Shown here: piece by piece, positions 50,916 to 61,410 of the stretch
Numbering within the stretch: the first letter of the stretch is position 1
Layout of the letters: every line of letters starts with the position of its first letter
From: Aquilaria yunnanensis
Lineage: Eukaryota > Streptophyta > Magnoliopsida > Malvales > Thymelaeaceae
DNA length: 64,000 nucleotides
Assembly (NCBI GenBank): GCA_039654915.1
Contig: CM077599.1
Location: forward strand, 74,182,001-74,246,000
Direction: 5' to 3'
Program-made: the position numbers and the translations under genes
Notes under the pieces: model-generated
Databases searched by the model: none
Seen by the model: the letters and a program-made list of their open reading frames with translations, nothing else
What the model was told of the DNA's origin: nothing

Positions 50916-50969
50916 GTCCCATATCAGCACAACAACTGTGTGAGAACTAGAGCAACTGGCTACGAAAAA
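50916..50969 (+). promoter_or_regulatory. USE and TATA-like box of U1 copy 7
   Basis: GTCCCATATCA (50916-50926) has two changes from the USE; TACGAAAAA (50961-50969) follows after 34 bp. Confidence 0.75.
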
Positions 50970-50991
50970 GAAGCCAACTGCTCATTGTACT

Positions 50992-51141
50992 ATACTTATC
51001 TGGACGGCGTCAATGGATGATCATGAAGATCCATGGCCTAGGGTAGTGACTTCCATTGCACTTGGGAGGGGCACTATTCTATGGTCTTCCCAAGTGGAAA
51101 AGACAATGTCATAATTTGTGGTAGAGGGACCCTGCATCCCT
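50992..51141 (+). pseudogene. U1-like gene, copy 7, with altered 5' arm and clipped 3' hairpin
   Basis: The 5' arm is ATACTTATCTGG, one C-to-T change in the splice-site pairing arm. Stem-loops I (GATCATGAAG) and II (CATTGCACTTGG) and the Sm site (TAATTTGTGG) are intact. The terminal hairpin has lost about eight bases (CCCTGCATCCCTG in place of the GCGTTCGCGC tip), so the RNA 3' end should be unstable. Most likely a pseudogene, but less decayed than copy 3. It heads the second U1-U4 module. Confidence 0.8.
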
Positions 51142-51148
51142 GTAATAC

Positions 51149-51156
51149 TGGTTAAA
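51149..51156 (+). terminator. 3' box relic of U1 copy 7
   Basis: TGGTTAAA stands at the place of the AGTTAAA core in other copies. Confidence 0.45.
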
Positions 51157-52069
51157 TCTTTTGGGACTGGAATGGTTGTGGTAACATTGCTGGTGGGCAA
51201 CCAAGCAGGTTCATTTGACATTGTTGCTTAATTGCCAGATTTTAGTCTTTTGATGGAAGCAGGATTAATTTGGAAATTCTGTTCCTGTACTAGGAGGAAA
51301 TTTGAATGCGTATAGAATTGCATCGAAGTGAAGTTTCCATGGCTTCTGATATGCAAGGTATCTTGTGTTGGTGATTTCAGAAGTGAAGAATATACTCTAA
51401 GCCGGTTCATCAGGTTAATGTTATGATTTTGGGTGAAGTTGATTTGGTACTGATGCATAAACTTGGTGAAGTTGCCCGAGTAATGAAGTTTAGTCCCGAA
51501 AGTTTGATTGGTGCAAATACTGAAAATTCTGGTTTAAACTGTTTGCTGATAAATTTTGGATTCACTGCAAGTTTGACTGTAACTTTTTAAAACCTGTTTC
51601 TGATCTTATGCCAGTAATTAAAATTTGCTAACCTTTCCGCTTTTAGCCTTGCTGGTGTTTAAGGCTGGTTTTTGGTGTAAAGTGAGTTTATATACTAATT
51701 TAATCTATACACTTGCTGCTTTTGGCATTTTTGGTGTAAATGGTTTAATGGTTGCAAATAGTAATAATGTCGATGATGATGATGATAAGAATAAGCCTTA
51801 CCTTGCTTTGTTATGAATCATTAAGAATGTGACAGTGTTTACTAAAGTTCTGTAAGGAAGTTTTAGAAAATGTAGCATTGCTCGGAATGAATTTTATTGG
51901 AAGTTGTTGGTTCTTTAATCCGTGATCAAGTTGTCGGTTCTCAGATGCTCTTGTCCATTAAGGTTATTTAGTGCCTAAATTTCTTATTGTGGTTAGGCAA
52001 TTAACCTGTTAAGCTTGAGGCTGTAACAAACGAGTTCTGTGGTTACTGGCCAGTAATTAACTAGATTTT
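51157..52069. other. Spacer of the second U1-U4 module
   Basis: Related throughout to the spacers 46545-47420 and 44890-46180 (for example AATTTGGAAATTCTG, AAGTATCTTGTG-like and CTAAGCCGG blocks), so it is duplicated non-coding DNA. A short GAT-GAT run lies at 51771-51785. No gene seen. Confidence 0.6.
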
Positions 52070-52122
52070 CTCCCACATGGCTCTCTTACGCTGAAAGTAC
52101 CTTTGTCTATTTATATATAAAG
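52070..52122 (+). promoter_or_regulatory. USE and TATA box of U4 copy 2
   Basis: CTCCCACATGG (52070-52080) is a good USE; TATATAAAG (52114-52122) follows after 33 bp and is preceded by more TA steps. Confidence 0.9.
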
Positions 52123-52146
52123 AAGCTGAAAATACCTTTGATCTTC

Positions 52147-52299
52147 ATCTTTGCGCTTGGGGCAATGACGCAGCTCATGAGGTTCTAACCGAGGCGCGTC
52201 TATTGCTGGTTGAAAACTATTTCCAAACCCCCTCATTGGCCTGGGCTTGACCCTGGCCTTTGAGAATTTCTGGAAGGGCTCCCTTAGGGGGAAAGCCCT
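52147..52299 (+). ncRNA. U4 spliceosomal snRNA, copy 2
   Basis: 153 nt, the same length as copy 1 and nearly identical to it over the first 120 nt. The few differences lie mainly in the final hairpin (GGGCTCCCTTAGGGGGAAAG against GGGCTCCCATTTGGGCGAAG) and in CGCGTCTATTGC versus CGCGTCAATTGC. The CTATTGC form of copy 2 is the one I recall from other plant U4 RNAs. All functional parts (U6-pairing stems, 5' loop, Sm-type site ATTTCTGG, 3' hairpin) are present, with strong USE, TATA and 3' box. Confidence 0.95.
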
Positions 52300-52300
52300 A

Positions 52301-52315
52301 CAATTCTGAGTTAAA
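52301..52315 (+). terminator. 3' box of U4 copy 2
   Basis: CAATTCTGAGTTAAA matches CA(N3-10)AGTNNAA exactly. Confidence 0.85.
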
Positions 52316-52916
52316 ATATTAGGCAGTAGAAGCTTTGGGCTCTATCGAGTAAGTTCTCTTTGTCTAAATTTGACGAAGCTTTGTATTTATTAAGAACTGG
52401 GTTGTTTGTGGGAAAATTATTGGCAGGACTACATAAATCTTGCAAGTTAGTTTTCTGCAAATCTATGTTATGATGGTGTGTGCCTTCGAGTTAACTCGGA
52501 CTCTGTAGTTGGGTAATAGCCGGAACTTGTTCTATTCCCCCGGGACTGTTAATTAGCTTGATGTTACTTCTTGGAAGTTAGAAAATAAACCTTCCATTTT
52601 AAAATACACAGATCCTATGTACATTCATTTCTTTTGTATTCCTGATTTGTAGCCAGTTATTGTACCTTGATTGTAGGAGTGATTAGGGATTTCTCTGTTT
52701 ATATACAACGTTTTATATCAATGAAATTCACTCCAACCAATTCAGTCTTTCTTTCATCTTCTCGTCCGATGCGTTAACAGCCAGTTTCCTAGAATGTTGT
52801 GTTGTTTTCCTGATGCCCTTTAAAGCTCTGAAATCGCCAAGGGATTTGGAGCTGTAGCTTCCTCAGCAATGCTTTTAGTGCTGGCTTCTATTAAGTGAAC
52901 AAAATCTTGGTTGCAA
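52316..52916. other. Spacer between U4 copy 2 and U5 copy C
   Basis: Partly related to the U1-U5 spacers at 40.6-40.85 and 49.95-50.14 kb (ATTAGCTTGATGTTACTT, AAAGCTCTGAAATCGCC). No gene seen. Confidence 0.55.
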
Positions 52917-52965
52917 ATCCCACGGTGCTCGTCAACAATGTCAGAACCTCGGTTCATTGTAGAAA
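52917..52965 (+). promoter_or_regulatory. USE and TATA-like box of U5 copy C
   Basis: ATCCCACGGTG (52917-52927) keeps the RTCCCAC half of the USE; TTGTAGAAA (52957-52965) follows. The RNA start lies about 10 bp further from the TATA-like box than in copy A because of inserted bases. Confidence 0.65.
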
Positions 52966-53002
52966 AGCAAGCTGGAAAACTCGCCTTTGGGGTTTGGCAT
53001 GG

Positions 53003-53130
53003 AGCCGTGCGGTGAGCACATGGCGAACTATTTTTTCGCCTTGTACTGGAAAATACCGTGTGCTTGCTGCTTAACGCGTCATACGCTAATTTTGGGAGGG
53101 GTGTGACCTGCAAGGGTTTTACCCATTTAC
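53003..53130 (+). ncRNA. U5 snRNA-like gene, copy C (altered loop)
   Basis: Starts AGCCGTGCGGTGAGCACAT. Stem-loop I is recognisable but the loop reads CGCCTTGTACTGGAAAAT instead of CGCCTTTTACTAAAGAAT, with several changes in the exon-holding loop and its stem. Sm site AATTTTGG (53088-53095) is fine, and a 3' hairpin is possible (GGGTTTTACCC). The 3' box is perfect. The changed loop makes normal U5 function unlikely; the good outer signals leave expression open. It is the copy nearest to the NEN gene, whose stop codon is about 340 bp away on the other strand. Confidence 0.78.
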
Positions 53131-53132
53131 CC

Positions 53133-53149
53133 CAACAATCTTAGTTGAA
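53133..53149 (+). terminator. 3' box of U5 copy C
   Basis: CAACAATCTTAGTTGAA matches CA(N3-10)AGTNNAA exactly. Confidence 0.75.
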
Positions 53150-53488
53150 GTGCTTGGATGTATATGCCCTGAACTTGCTGGTTGCGTACTCTTGTATTGT
53201 GCCTCTTCTGCAGGATGCAAATTGCAGAATCGAAAACTAGTTTGATCGTGGAGATGCGAAAATGCCTGGCCATACAGATTGATAATCTGTACTTAAACCT
53301 TAATTCTGTCAATATTAAATATCAACACTTCGAAGATGTCAGTACATAATCACCAATGAGAGATTAATGCTCTACATTCATTTGACTCTGTCAGTTGAAT
53401 ATAAATCAGCAGTTCTTCCTGGTGAGCTGTACTATTTCATTTGTACAAGCCACTCTGCGACATACATTTCAAACATCAAGTTAACGTC

Positions 53489-56400
53489 CTAGCGACTACA
53501 GCTCCCTTCCATTCCCTGATCAGAATAGATGATCAATCGTTTGGCCACCAAGCGGATGCCTGCATTCTTCATATAGTTGTGTGAATCCACAATGAAGCAA
53601 GCATCAAGGAACGTCCCTGGAGCTAACAAGCTGCCAAGTTCTTCAGCATCAAACCTGCTAAAGACAAGCTTTCGTGTGTTGCTGGAATCATCTTTCTGAT
53701 ATATATCTGTGTCATATGGAGGAGCATCCTTGTTGCTTGAAGTAGGTATGCTGGAGAAAAAAAAGGCAGATAATCATTAGACTTCCCAAGAAAACTATCA
53801 AGTGAATTTTCCATTGATGAAATTTATATGAGGTAAAAACTGAAAACTAGCCCCAGCATTCTCAGATGACGTAATGAACTACAAGACCAAACCAGAATCT
53901 ATACACATCATTCTTTGTCACACAAAATCAAAGTTCACAAGTCCCAATCACTTATGATGACTGCCCTGTAGCCTAACCCCAAATAATTCTAGTGTTTCTG
54001 TCATGTCCATTTGGGTTGGGAATAAGGGAAAATAATGGGCCTGTATCAATGTAGGAGCTATAACTTACTGCAGCCTAACTCTTGGGTAGCTGGAAAAACC
54101 TTCTCTACGTTCCACAACAGGCCTCCAGCGAGATTCACTACCAGAGTCCACAAATAATTGTTTGGCAATATCATCACATTCTTCTAGAATGCTACACAAA
54201 TTTGAAGGAATATTAACCATAATGCTCAACTTTGGCCGACCAGCATCATCAACATATTTGTCACTTATTCCAAACCACACCTTCACCTTAGAACCAAAAA
54301 GCTGTAAAGCAAAATCTTTATGCATTAGTTTTACTTTTTGCTCCCCTTTACATAGTGGGACAAGAGATGCACTTATTAAGCTTGTAGAAACTTCTTCAGG
54401 CTCTAAAAACCCGACATGGCCATCACATTCCTCAAGAGCTGGAGCCGTGGTGCAGATATCAGGAGACTCTAGCTCAGGTTTTTGTACTGGGGGAGTTCCC
54501 AACAGAACTGGCTTGTCGAATAATGCTGTCTTTATGGATTCCATATCAAAAGCATCTGGTTGAGGTGTGCCATTTGATGCCATCTCTTTTGTGCTTTCAG
54601 TCAGAAGAGAAATTATTGGATGCTGTTCCCCTGAACTTGAAGGGGAACCCAAAATGCACTTAAGCCCATCTGGTGACTTCTTCTCATTACTTTTACTTCT
54701 TGTGGTTGGTTTTGGTGAACCAGACATGTTTGCAGTGAGTATCTCTGGAACACTTGACTCCTACAAAATATACTGCATCAAGTTCATGTTTTAAAAATCT
54801 GAATCTATGACACCTTGGCCTATAACTGACAACAAGAAACCACCAGCAACCCTACCCAATACTTGGCATGCCAATTGATAACAGAAAAAAGTTAGAAGCC
54901 AATTATATCCTTGCAAGAGTACCATTATTGACATTTTTCATATCAAGAATAAAGTTGAAAAACATGATATTCATTTTTGTTTTTTCCCATGATAAAAGAA
55001 CAGAAGACAGAAGCATTACAAAATGCCAAGAAATGGAATTACAAACATAAGTATTCTAAGTGTCAGCCAACTCTAACTCTAATGTAGAAGTCCAAAGGTA
55101 GCATTATGTTAGCCTATTTCATTTGTTTCGAGACAAACAAATGAACCATATGGTCTTTTGACCAAGGGATATGAACCATCATCACGTGACAACTTCTACT
55201 CTAGTTGAATCTTCTGTGTCCGTATCCAAGTGTCAGGGTAATATAGGCAGAATTTTCTACAAAGCAGAATCAAGTTCAAGTAGAAAGCTGAACATTGCTC
55301 CGGCCATCACAAAGCTACCCATACATGCACAAATCAAGAATGATTTGCAAGTATTTGCGCAGGATACTAGGTACAATTCTCTGCGAACTGTTGAAATGGC
55401 ACTTGTTTTAAACTTGAAAATTTTAAGCTTTTTGAAATCCAGATGATCACAGAATACAACAATATAGAATAAATTGAAAGTTAAAAAAGAGTGTTTTGCA
55501 TCGCACTGCAACAGGTAGTAAGTTGACCTGTAGCCATCAAGCACTCTAGGAGCTAAAATTCTATAACTTCCTATGCATTGGGGGTGATCAAACTTCGTGA
55601 AAAATTTGATGAGAATCATTTTAAACATCCTCAATGATGATTACGTGTTCTCCTCAGCAAGAGCTTGAAAACCAAGAGCTTCAAACTTTGACATTTGAAA
55701 TTCGACAGTAACAATATTATTTATGAACCCAGAAAAATAGCCACATGTGAGTTCTGAAAGATCATCAAATTATCAGAGGGTTGACAGTTCAGATAATAGC
55801 ATATCAATTTCCTCCTATGAAGAAAAAAAACATACCAAGAACAATACTGTGGCACAGTACTTGAGGACTTCAAGATTCATTCTAACATCATCCAAGCTCC
55901 TGAGAGACATGAAAAAAAAGCAACGTGAACAAAATAAGAAATAACATGCCTAGTTGCCTGCAATGTCCAGAATTATTTACCTATGTGTCTGCTTTCCGAT
56001 TTCAAAGTAGGTTGCCAGAGTGGCCATCTGCACAGAATCACATGAACTTGTTAGGATGCAATTCTTCAAACTAAACTTACAGTTAAAAGCAACCTCCCTA
56101 TGACCTATAAACTTACAAAATCCCACAGCATCCACCAAGAAGAAAACAGATAAAACTTATGTAGCTTTGATCAAAGCCCAATAGGGAGCACATCAATGAG
56201 AGAAAACTCAAACAAATAGAAGCTAGCTGGTTACCCAAAAATGAAGCAAGAGTGGGGACCCTAAAGAACTGATGCAGTACAAGGGAAGTAGACTATTATA
56301 TAGGATATTTCTAATATTATAGGATATGGGTAATTTGTGCAATTATGGGGAAGTTATGTAATTTTAGGAACTATGATTAATTAATATCTTTTTTTCTTCT

Positions 56401-57362
56401 CTTCTTTGTGTTTTCGTTTCTTTCCAAAGCAGTAACCAAATAGAAAAGCAATGAACTTTTGGGGCTCTAGGAGTCTAGATATGATATAGAAAACATCATC
56501 TCCACTTGCAATTACCAAGTCAAGAGTATTGACACTTCAACTTGAACTACTTGGTATGGGACAAGACTGAACATAAAAATACATAATTTGTCTACTCATT
56601 AAAATCCCTACCTTCATGTCCCCAGCTCTTCTTCCAAACCTTTTAGTCAACAGGGCTAATGAATCAATGGTTCCCTTTGGCTCCGGTTGTGGCCTTCCAA
56701 TCTTCTCATAAGCCTCCTTTATTCTGGCACAATCAAACTTCAGTATGTTGTGTCCTGCCCAGATACGGCCTATGAATTCCACAAACACGTCAACTATAAG
56801 TAATATTGGAGAATCAGCAGCTATCATATCACACCAAACTACTTGAGCGAAATTCTGTGAGATTTTTATATGCCTCTCCAAATGGCCCGAAACGTCAAAC
56901 CCAGAAAGCTGTTTCCCAAAAGAGTCAACTTTTACATGTTCTCTGAAAAACTTGCAACAAAATTCAGGAACTCAGTTTTCCGAAGCGACAAAACACAATT
57001 CGAACATAAGAAAAACAAAACCGCTAGCAAAGTTTATGCCCGCATTTCCCAATCAATAAACGGGTTCTGTACTAACCGTGAAGAATGTCGAATACTTTGT
57101 CGGCGATGTCGGAGAATATAGGGGCGGAAGCAACGGCGTCAGGAGTAATGCCGTTGCTGCGGACGGAGAGGGAGGAGATGAGAGATGGGTCATCGGGTCG
57201 GACCAGGGTGGAGTAGCTATGGAGCTCCACGAGCCTCCTGGGGCAGACGAGGATGGCTCCGAATTCGATAATGCTGTGGCCCTGGCCGCGTCGGCTCGGC
57301 ACCGTCGTCTCGATGTCGAAGAACACGATTTCGGATCTCTCTTCCGCCGCCGGAGGACCCAT
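53489..57362 (-). CDS. DEDDh exonuclease of the NEN family
   Basis: Predicted 3'-5' exonuclease. Arabidopsis NEN proteins act downstream of NAC45/NAC86 in clearing the nucleus of maturing sieve elements. Six exons on the minus strand with GT-AG introns: 57362-57077, 56769-56612, 56027-55981, 55899-55836, 54760-54069, 53750-53489. The phases agree and the product is 502 residues. Active-site motifs: D16 and E18 in FFDIETTVP, D108 in GHNILKFD, and H163 with D168 in HRSLDD (H-x4-D, DEDDh type). After about residue 195 comes a low-complexity serine-rich linker (KPTTRSKSNEKKSPDG). The conserved C-terminal part follows, with KDFALQLFGSKVKVWFGISD, FSRFDAEELGSL and GIRLVAKRLIIYSD. The start ATG (57362) gives MGPPAAEERSEIVFFDIE, close to the family start. 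The cell-type role is inferred from the family only. The gene converges with U5 copy C. Confidence 0.93.
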
Positions 57363-57609
57363 CGAAGTAAATGTGAACTGAAGACTTTGGGGGTGGTGAG
57401 ATGTTAGAATTATGCCATGATTTGAAATACTCTGACAATGTGGCGACTGGCGAGGCAGTGGCAATCTCTTGTACAAAAAAATGTTAAAATACCTAACTTA
57501 GCACCTAAATTTTTGTCCAACACTACAAATTTTCCTAAATTTTATTTCTTCTGTCTTCCACCATCGTCTTCCTCCTTTCCCTCTCTCCCTTCAGGTGCCG
57601 CCACCCCCT

Positions 57610-57962
57610 TCTCTCGCCGATAATATTAAGGCATTGAAAATTCCCTCTCGATCTGTTGGCCCGCCAAGTCCTGGGACTAATTTCTCTTCCATTAATGCCG
57701 CTGCCTTCTTCACAAATGTCTCCGCCCGATGCCACAGCCTCAACATTGCCAAGTTCCCAGCCACTGTCCCCCAGACTGTCGATCGGAGCTTCTTCTTCAC
57801 TGTCAAGTTAGAAGCCAAGTCGTGCTCGAAAAACCAGACTTGCCAGGGCCCAAAAAACGATCCGAAGAAGTTCAATCTCATTGAACCGGTTGAGAGGAAC
57901 ACTGTCGGAGTTCCTTCCAGCGGTTTTGGTGGCCATTCATTTCGGAGACGACAATCCAGGTA
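57610..57962 (+). pseudogene. Laccase pseudogene with internal deletion
   Basis: Laccases are secreted multicopper oxidases that polymerise lignin precursors. The fragment reads NFSSINAAAFFTNVSARCHS, then FPATVPQTVDRSFFFTV and SKNQTCQGP, all standard laccase text. It jumps from there directly to DPKKFNLIEPVERNTVGVPS, which in a complete laccase lies well over 100 residues later. A one-base frameshift follows, and the other frame gives VAIHFGDDNPG, then CCAG/GTACAG like the last intron donor. The copper-binding HCH region and the N-terminal domains are absent. It is not a processed copy in the strict sense because an intron border survives. Confidence 0.85.
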
Positions 57963-58354
57963 CAGACATTTGCTGGGGACAAACAGGTCAGTTGTGTTAT
58001 GCTTTCTGTTTTGCAGAAATTGATGTGTGTTTGCGCTGCTCCTAAATTTGTTACCTAAGAATTTCTAATGAGTGTGCGGTTAATTTTTTTTCGTAGAAAT
58101 TATTACTACAACATGTATTTTAAGTGCTGATTATAAGTAATACTAGCAGTAGTATGTTGATGCATTCTAGATTGTTCGAATCATTGAACCAGATGCAATC
58201 CAACACACTTTCTACGTGTTTGATGAAATGCCCCAAGGGCTTCCATACCCTTCATTGATTCTAGGCGATGTCCGACTGATTTTGGGAAGCACAACGATAG
58301 TGATGTCTATCTCTCTCAGGGTTTGGGTTTTAGCCCTTAGGTCACCTTACTAGA

Positions 58355-59019
58355 ATGTCCTGCTTCCTTCCTAATGAGCTCGCTGTTCAGATATTGTTGA
58401 AGCTCCCCATCAAATCCTTCCTCCAGTTCACCTCTGTTTGCAAGAATTGGAGCTTGCTGGTTAAGAAACCGTACTTCATGTCTGCCATCATGCTCAAGTT
58501 GTATTGTCAAGCAATCTCGACGACGCCCAACTTTTTTCTAAGGCACTCTACCAAAGATGGGGAAGAGCTCTACGAATTGCAATTCCTTGGCAGACACATT
58601 TTTGCGTTACCGACAAGCTCGTCGTTCAGATATTGCTGAAGCTCCCCATCAAATCCATCCTCCAGTTCACCTCCGTTTGCAAGAATTGGAGCTTGCTAGT
58701 TAAGAAACCGTACTTCATGTCTACCATCATGCTCAAGCTATATTGTCAAGCAATCTCACTTTTCTTTCTAAGGCACTCTCTCAAAGATGGGTAAGAGCTC
58801 TACCAATTGCAGTTCCACAACGCCTCATTTTCACGTTACCGGCAGCTAGACTCCCTTTTCAGTGACAAGCACTTCAACCCATTCATGTGGGACTTCACCA
58901 ACAATATCATCCAGCACCGCCACTATGCCCTTTACCTGCACCTAACCATTCAAGGAGACTGGTCTTTTGCTTGCTCCAGTGCCTCCATTAAAGTCTTCTT
59001 CATTCAGATTTGTCTTTAG
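58355..59019 (+). pseudogene. F-box gene fragment with internal duplication
   Basis: F-box proteins are substrate receptors of SCF ubiquitin ligases. The ATG at 58355 starts with LPNELAVQILLKLPIKSFLQ and FTSVCKNWSLLVKKPYF, a good F-box. About 238 bp later the same F-box text starts again in another frame (VVQILLKLPIKSILQFTSVC), followed by FFLRHSLKDG and a stop. A third open piece at 58807-59019 has no recognised domain. The frame changes between copies and early stops mean no full protein. Confidence 0.8.
58379..58775 (+). repeat. Tandem duplication (238-bp spacing) in the F-box fragment
   Basis: 58379-58535 and 58617-58775 are nearly identical, both containing GTTCAGATATTG, GAAGCTCCCCATCAAATCC and AAGAATTGGAGCTTGCT. 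The duplication moved the second copy to a different frame. Confidence 0.9.
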
Positions 59020-59360
59020 TGTTCTTATTTTTAATTTAGGGACCAATGTGTATTAATTAATATAGTTCAAGCTAAATATTGTAATTTATCCATAAGAATG
59101 GTAAATACATGGTTTTTTTTTTATTTCTATTATTCAACAAACTTAACGGAATATTCTAAAAAAACAGAATATTATCTCCACCAGTTTTATAAGTGACTAG
59201 TTTGCCCACGCTCAAAATAATAATGTTAGATTTCACTGGATCACAAATGTAAGTTGATAATTTAAGGACAAAAAAACTATGATGGGTAATGTCCACTATT
59301 ACAAATAGCAAAGTGGAGGATTTGCCCTTTTTGACTTTTTGTTTATTAAACAAAATAGTA

Positions 59361-61408
59361 CTCCTTCTATTCTATATTCTTTGCACCGTATTTCTTTTTT
59401 GGTCATTCCAAATTCTTTGCACTGCATTTTTTTTTTGGTTATCCAATTTTTTTGCACTATTTTCTCTTTTGCTAAAGTTTATCAAATGAAATGACAGTTA
59501 TGCCCTTATTTCACTTTTACACATACGCGTCTCTCCACAAAGGATTCCATCACTTGTTGGCCAAGAGTTCTCAACCTTTTGCTCCACCACAGCTAGGGGT
59601 GTCCATCCAACCCGCTCAATTCACGAAAATGCATAAACCGAACCAAATTGACACATTTGCTATGTGGGTTTATGCGAATTATGGTGTGGTTTGGGTTTTA
59701 AAAATTAAAAACCGATGCATATGTAGTGCGATTCGGGTTTTAATTTTGAAACCCCATAAACCCGAACCGAATCGCATTTTTAATAACTTTATAAAAACTT
59801 CTGTTTAAGGTTGAAAAAAGAATTGATAAGCTTGAACAAACTGAATCAAATAAAATAGTTTCTTTTGTATTTGTTGTTAGTATATTGTATAATATACACA
59901 TAATGATACATCTAATTTTTATTATTCTACAACTTTACAGAATTTTTCTGGCTAACTCAGACATCACTTATTGTAAGTGTTGATTGATGACCACTCATTC
60001 AAAGCATATTTTTTCTATGTAAGCATGTTCTCATATTTAGGAATTTATTGTTCATAATTTTAATTCATTTTAAATGTCTTGTAACTCACACTTAGTGGTT
60101 CCATACATGTGAAGTCAAGATTATTACATATAAGAAGCTAAAATATTTTGAAATAATTTTGCACTCTAATCAAGCATGAGCTTTGACAACCTTATGTGAC
60201 AAAAGCTTTGGACTCCATATACTATCTTTGTATTTTATAACAAAAAGTCTACTTTATACTTGTGATGTTCTAAAGTATGGAATTGTTGATATTTTGTAAA
60301 ACTATTTAGTTTTCAGAACAACGTATTAATATTAAGACAAGTGTTTTGAAGTAGCTTTAATTGTTTTACATGATAGACAAGATAAAATCGATCAAACCGA
60401 ACCACACCAAACCGCACCAAACCGCATTCTATACGGTTTGGGTTTTAATCAAAGTTTGTAATAAGCGATGCGGTTTGGTTTTATATTATGTAACTCGGGT
60501 ACCTATGCAGTGCGGTTTGAATTTAGGGTAAACCCGGTTAAACCCGCACCGTAAACACCCCTAAGCACAGCCTTCGTCACCACCCCTACAAGCCTCACTG
60601 CCTATACTTCCTTTTCCCCACTTCCCTTATCATCACATTTTTAACCACTGGCTCCCGCCCTCACCCTTCATCACCACTGCTGTTGTCGAGCAACCTTCTC
60701 CCTACCGCTCACACTCGATTGGGTTACCACCAGCGCCGCTACTGAGACCAAAGACAGAATCAAAAGATGAGATGGATGCCAAAGACGAAATTGAAAGCTG
60801 AGACGAAGGCCGAAGATGGGATCAAAGGTAATGATAGAGGCAAAAGTCAGAATCGAAGGCTGAGACGGAATCAAAGATGGAATCGGAGGTGTCAAAGATG
60901 GGATTGAAGGCCGAGATGGAATCAGAGGTGTCATGGGTTCGTAAGGCTCAGAGGTTGTCACGGTTGGAGCGATGGAATGAAATCAAGGCAGAGGTCGTCA
61001 CAGTTGGAGAGACAGAGTGCGATCAAAGGGCGAGGTGATGAGATTTATTCCCAGCTTTTCCGATTGTCATTCGATGACAACGGAAAGTTAGTGGCTGGAT
61101 TGCGGCGATGAGGCCAATTGGCAGCTTGGAGTGGCATGCTTGCTTCCTCTTTGTTTCAAATGGTTATTTGATTTTTCTTCTCATGTTTGGGTGATCCAAT
61201 GGCAAGTTTGTTTTGTGTTCGGGAAGTAGGCGATGGAGCAAAGGGAATTGGAGGTCCAACAAGGAGGCGAGGCAGTGGCAAAGACTGACAGTTCAAAGTG
61301 GAGAAAATGTGGAAATGAAGGGTAAAGATGAAAAGAAAAGGCAAACAGTAGTTTGCTTTGGTTTATATGCTAAACAGAAATGTTACTAATAAGATGGGAT
61401 GAAGGGTG
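59361..61408. mobile_element. TA-flanked long-TIR element, same family as 45247-46074
   Basis: The left end CTCCTTCTATTCTATATTCT followed by TTGCACCGTATTTC is close to the reversed right end of the 45247-46074 element. The right end (GAAATGTTACTAATAAGATG then GGATGAAGGGTG) matches that element's right end, GAAAATGTTACAAAGAATAT then GGGCGGAAGGAG. TA flanks both ends (59359-59360, 61409-61410). Removing the nested hAT MITE leaves about 1.08 kb. Its interior has repeated GGAATCAAAGATGG-type text at 60.75-60.95 kb. No transposase is seen. Confidence 0.65.
59594..60563. mobile_element. hAT-type MITE (970 bp) with 8-bp target duplication
   Basis: Begins TAGGGGTGTCCATCCAACCC and ends, in reverse, TAGGGGTGTTTACGGTGCGG: the typical end of hAT MITEs. 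Flanking octamers are ACCACAGC (59586-59593) and AGCACAGC (60564-60571), seven of eight identical. The interior repeats AACCGAACC and GCGGTTTGG motifs on both strands. It is nested in the larger TIR element. Confidence 0.85.
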
Positions 61409-61410
61409 TA

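Noticed and set aside
52820..53113. Minus-strand frame of 97 codons
   Set aside because: It overlaps U5 copy C and its promoter, which explain the sequence better.
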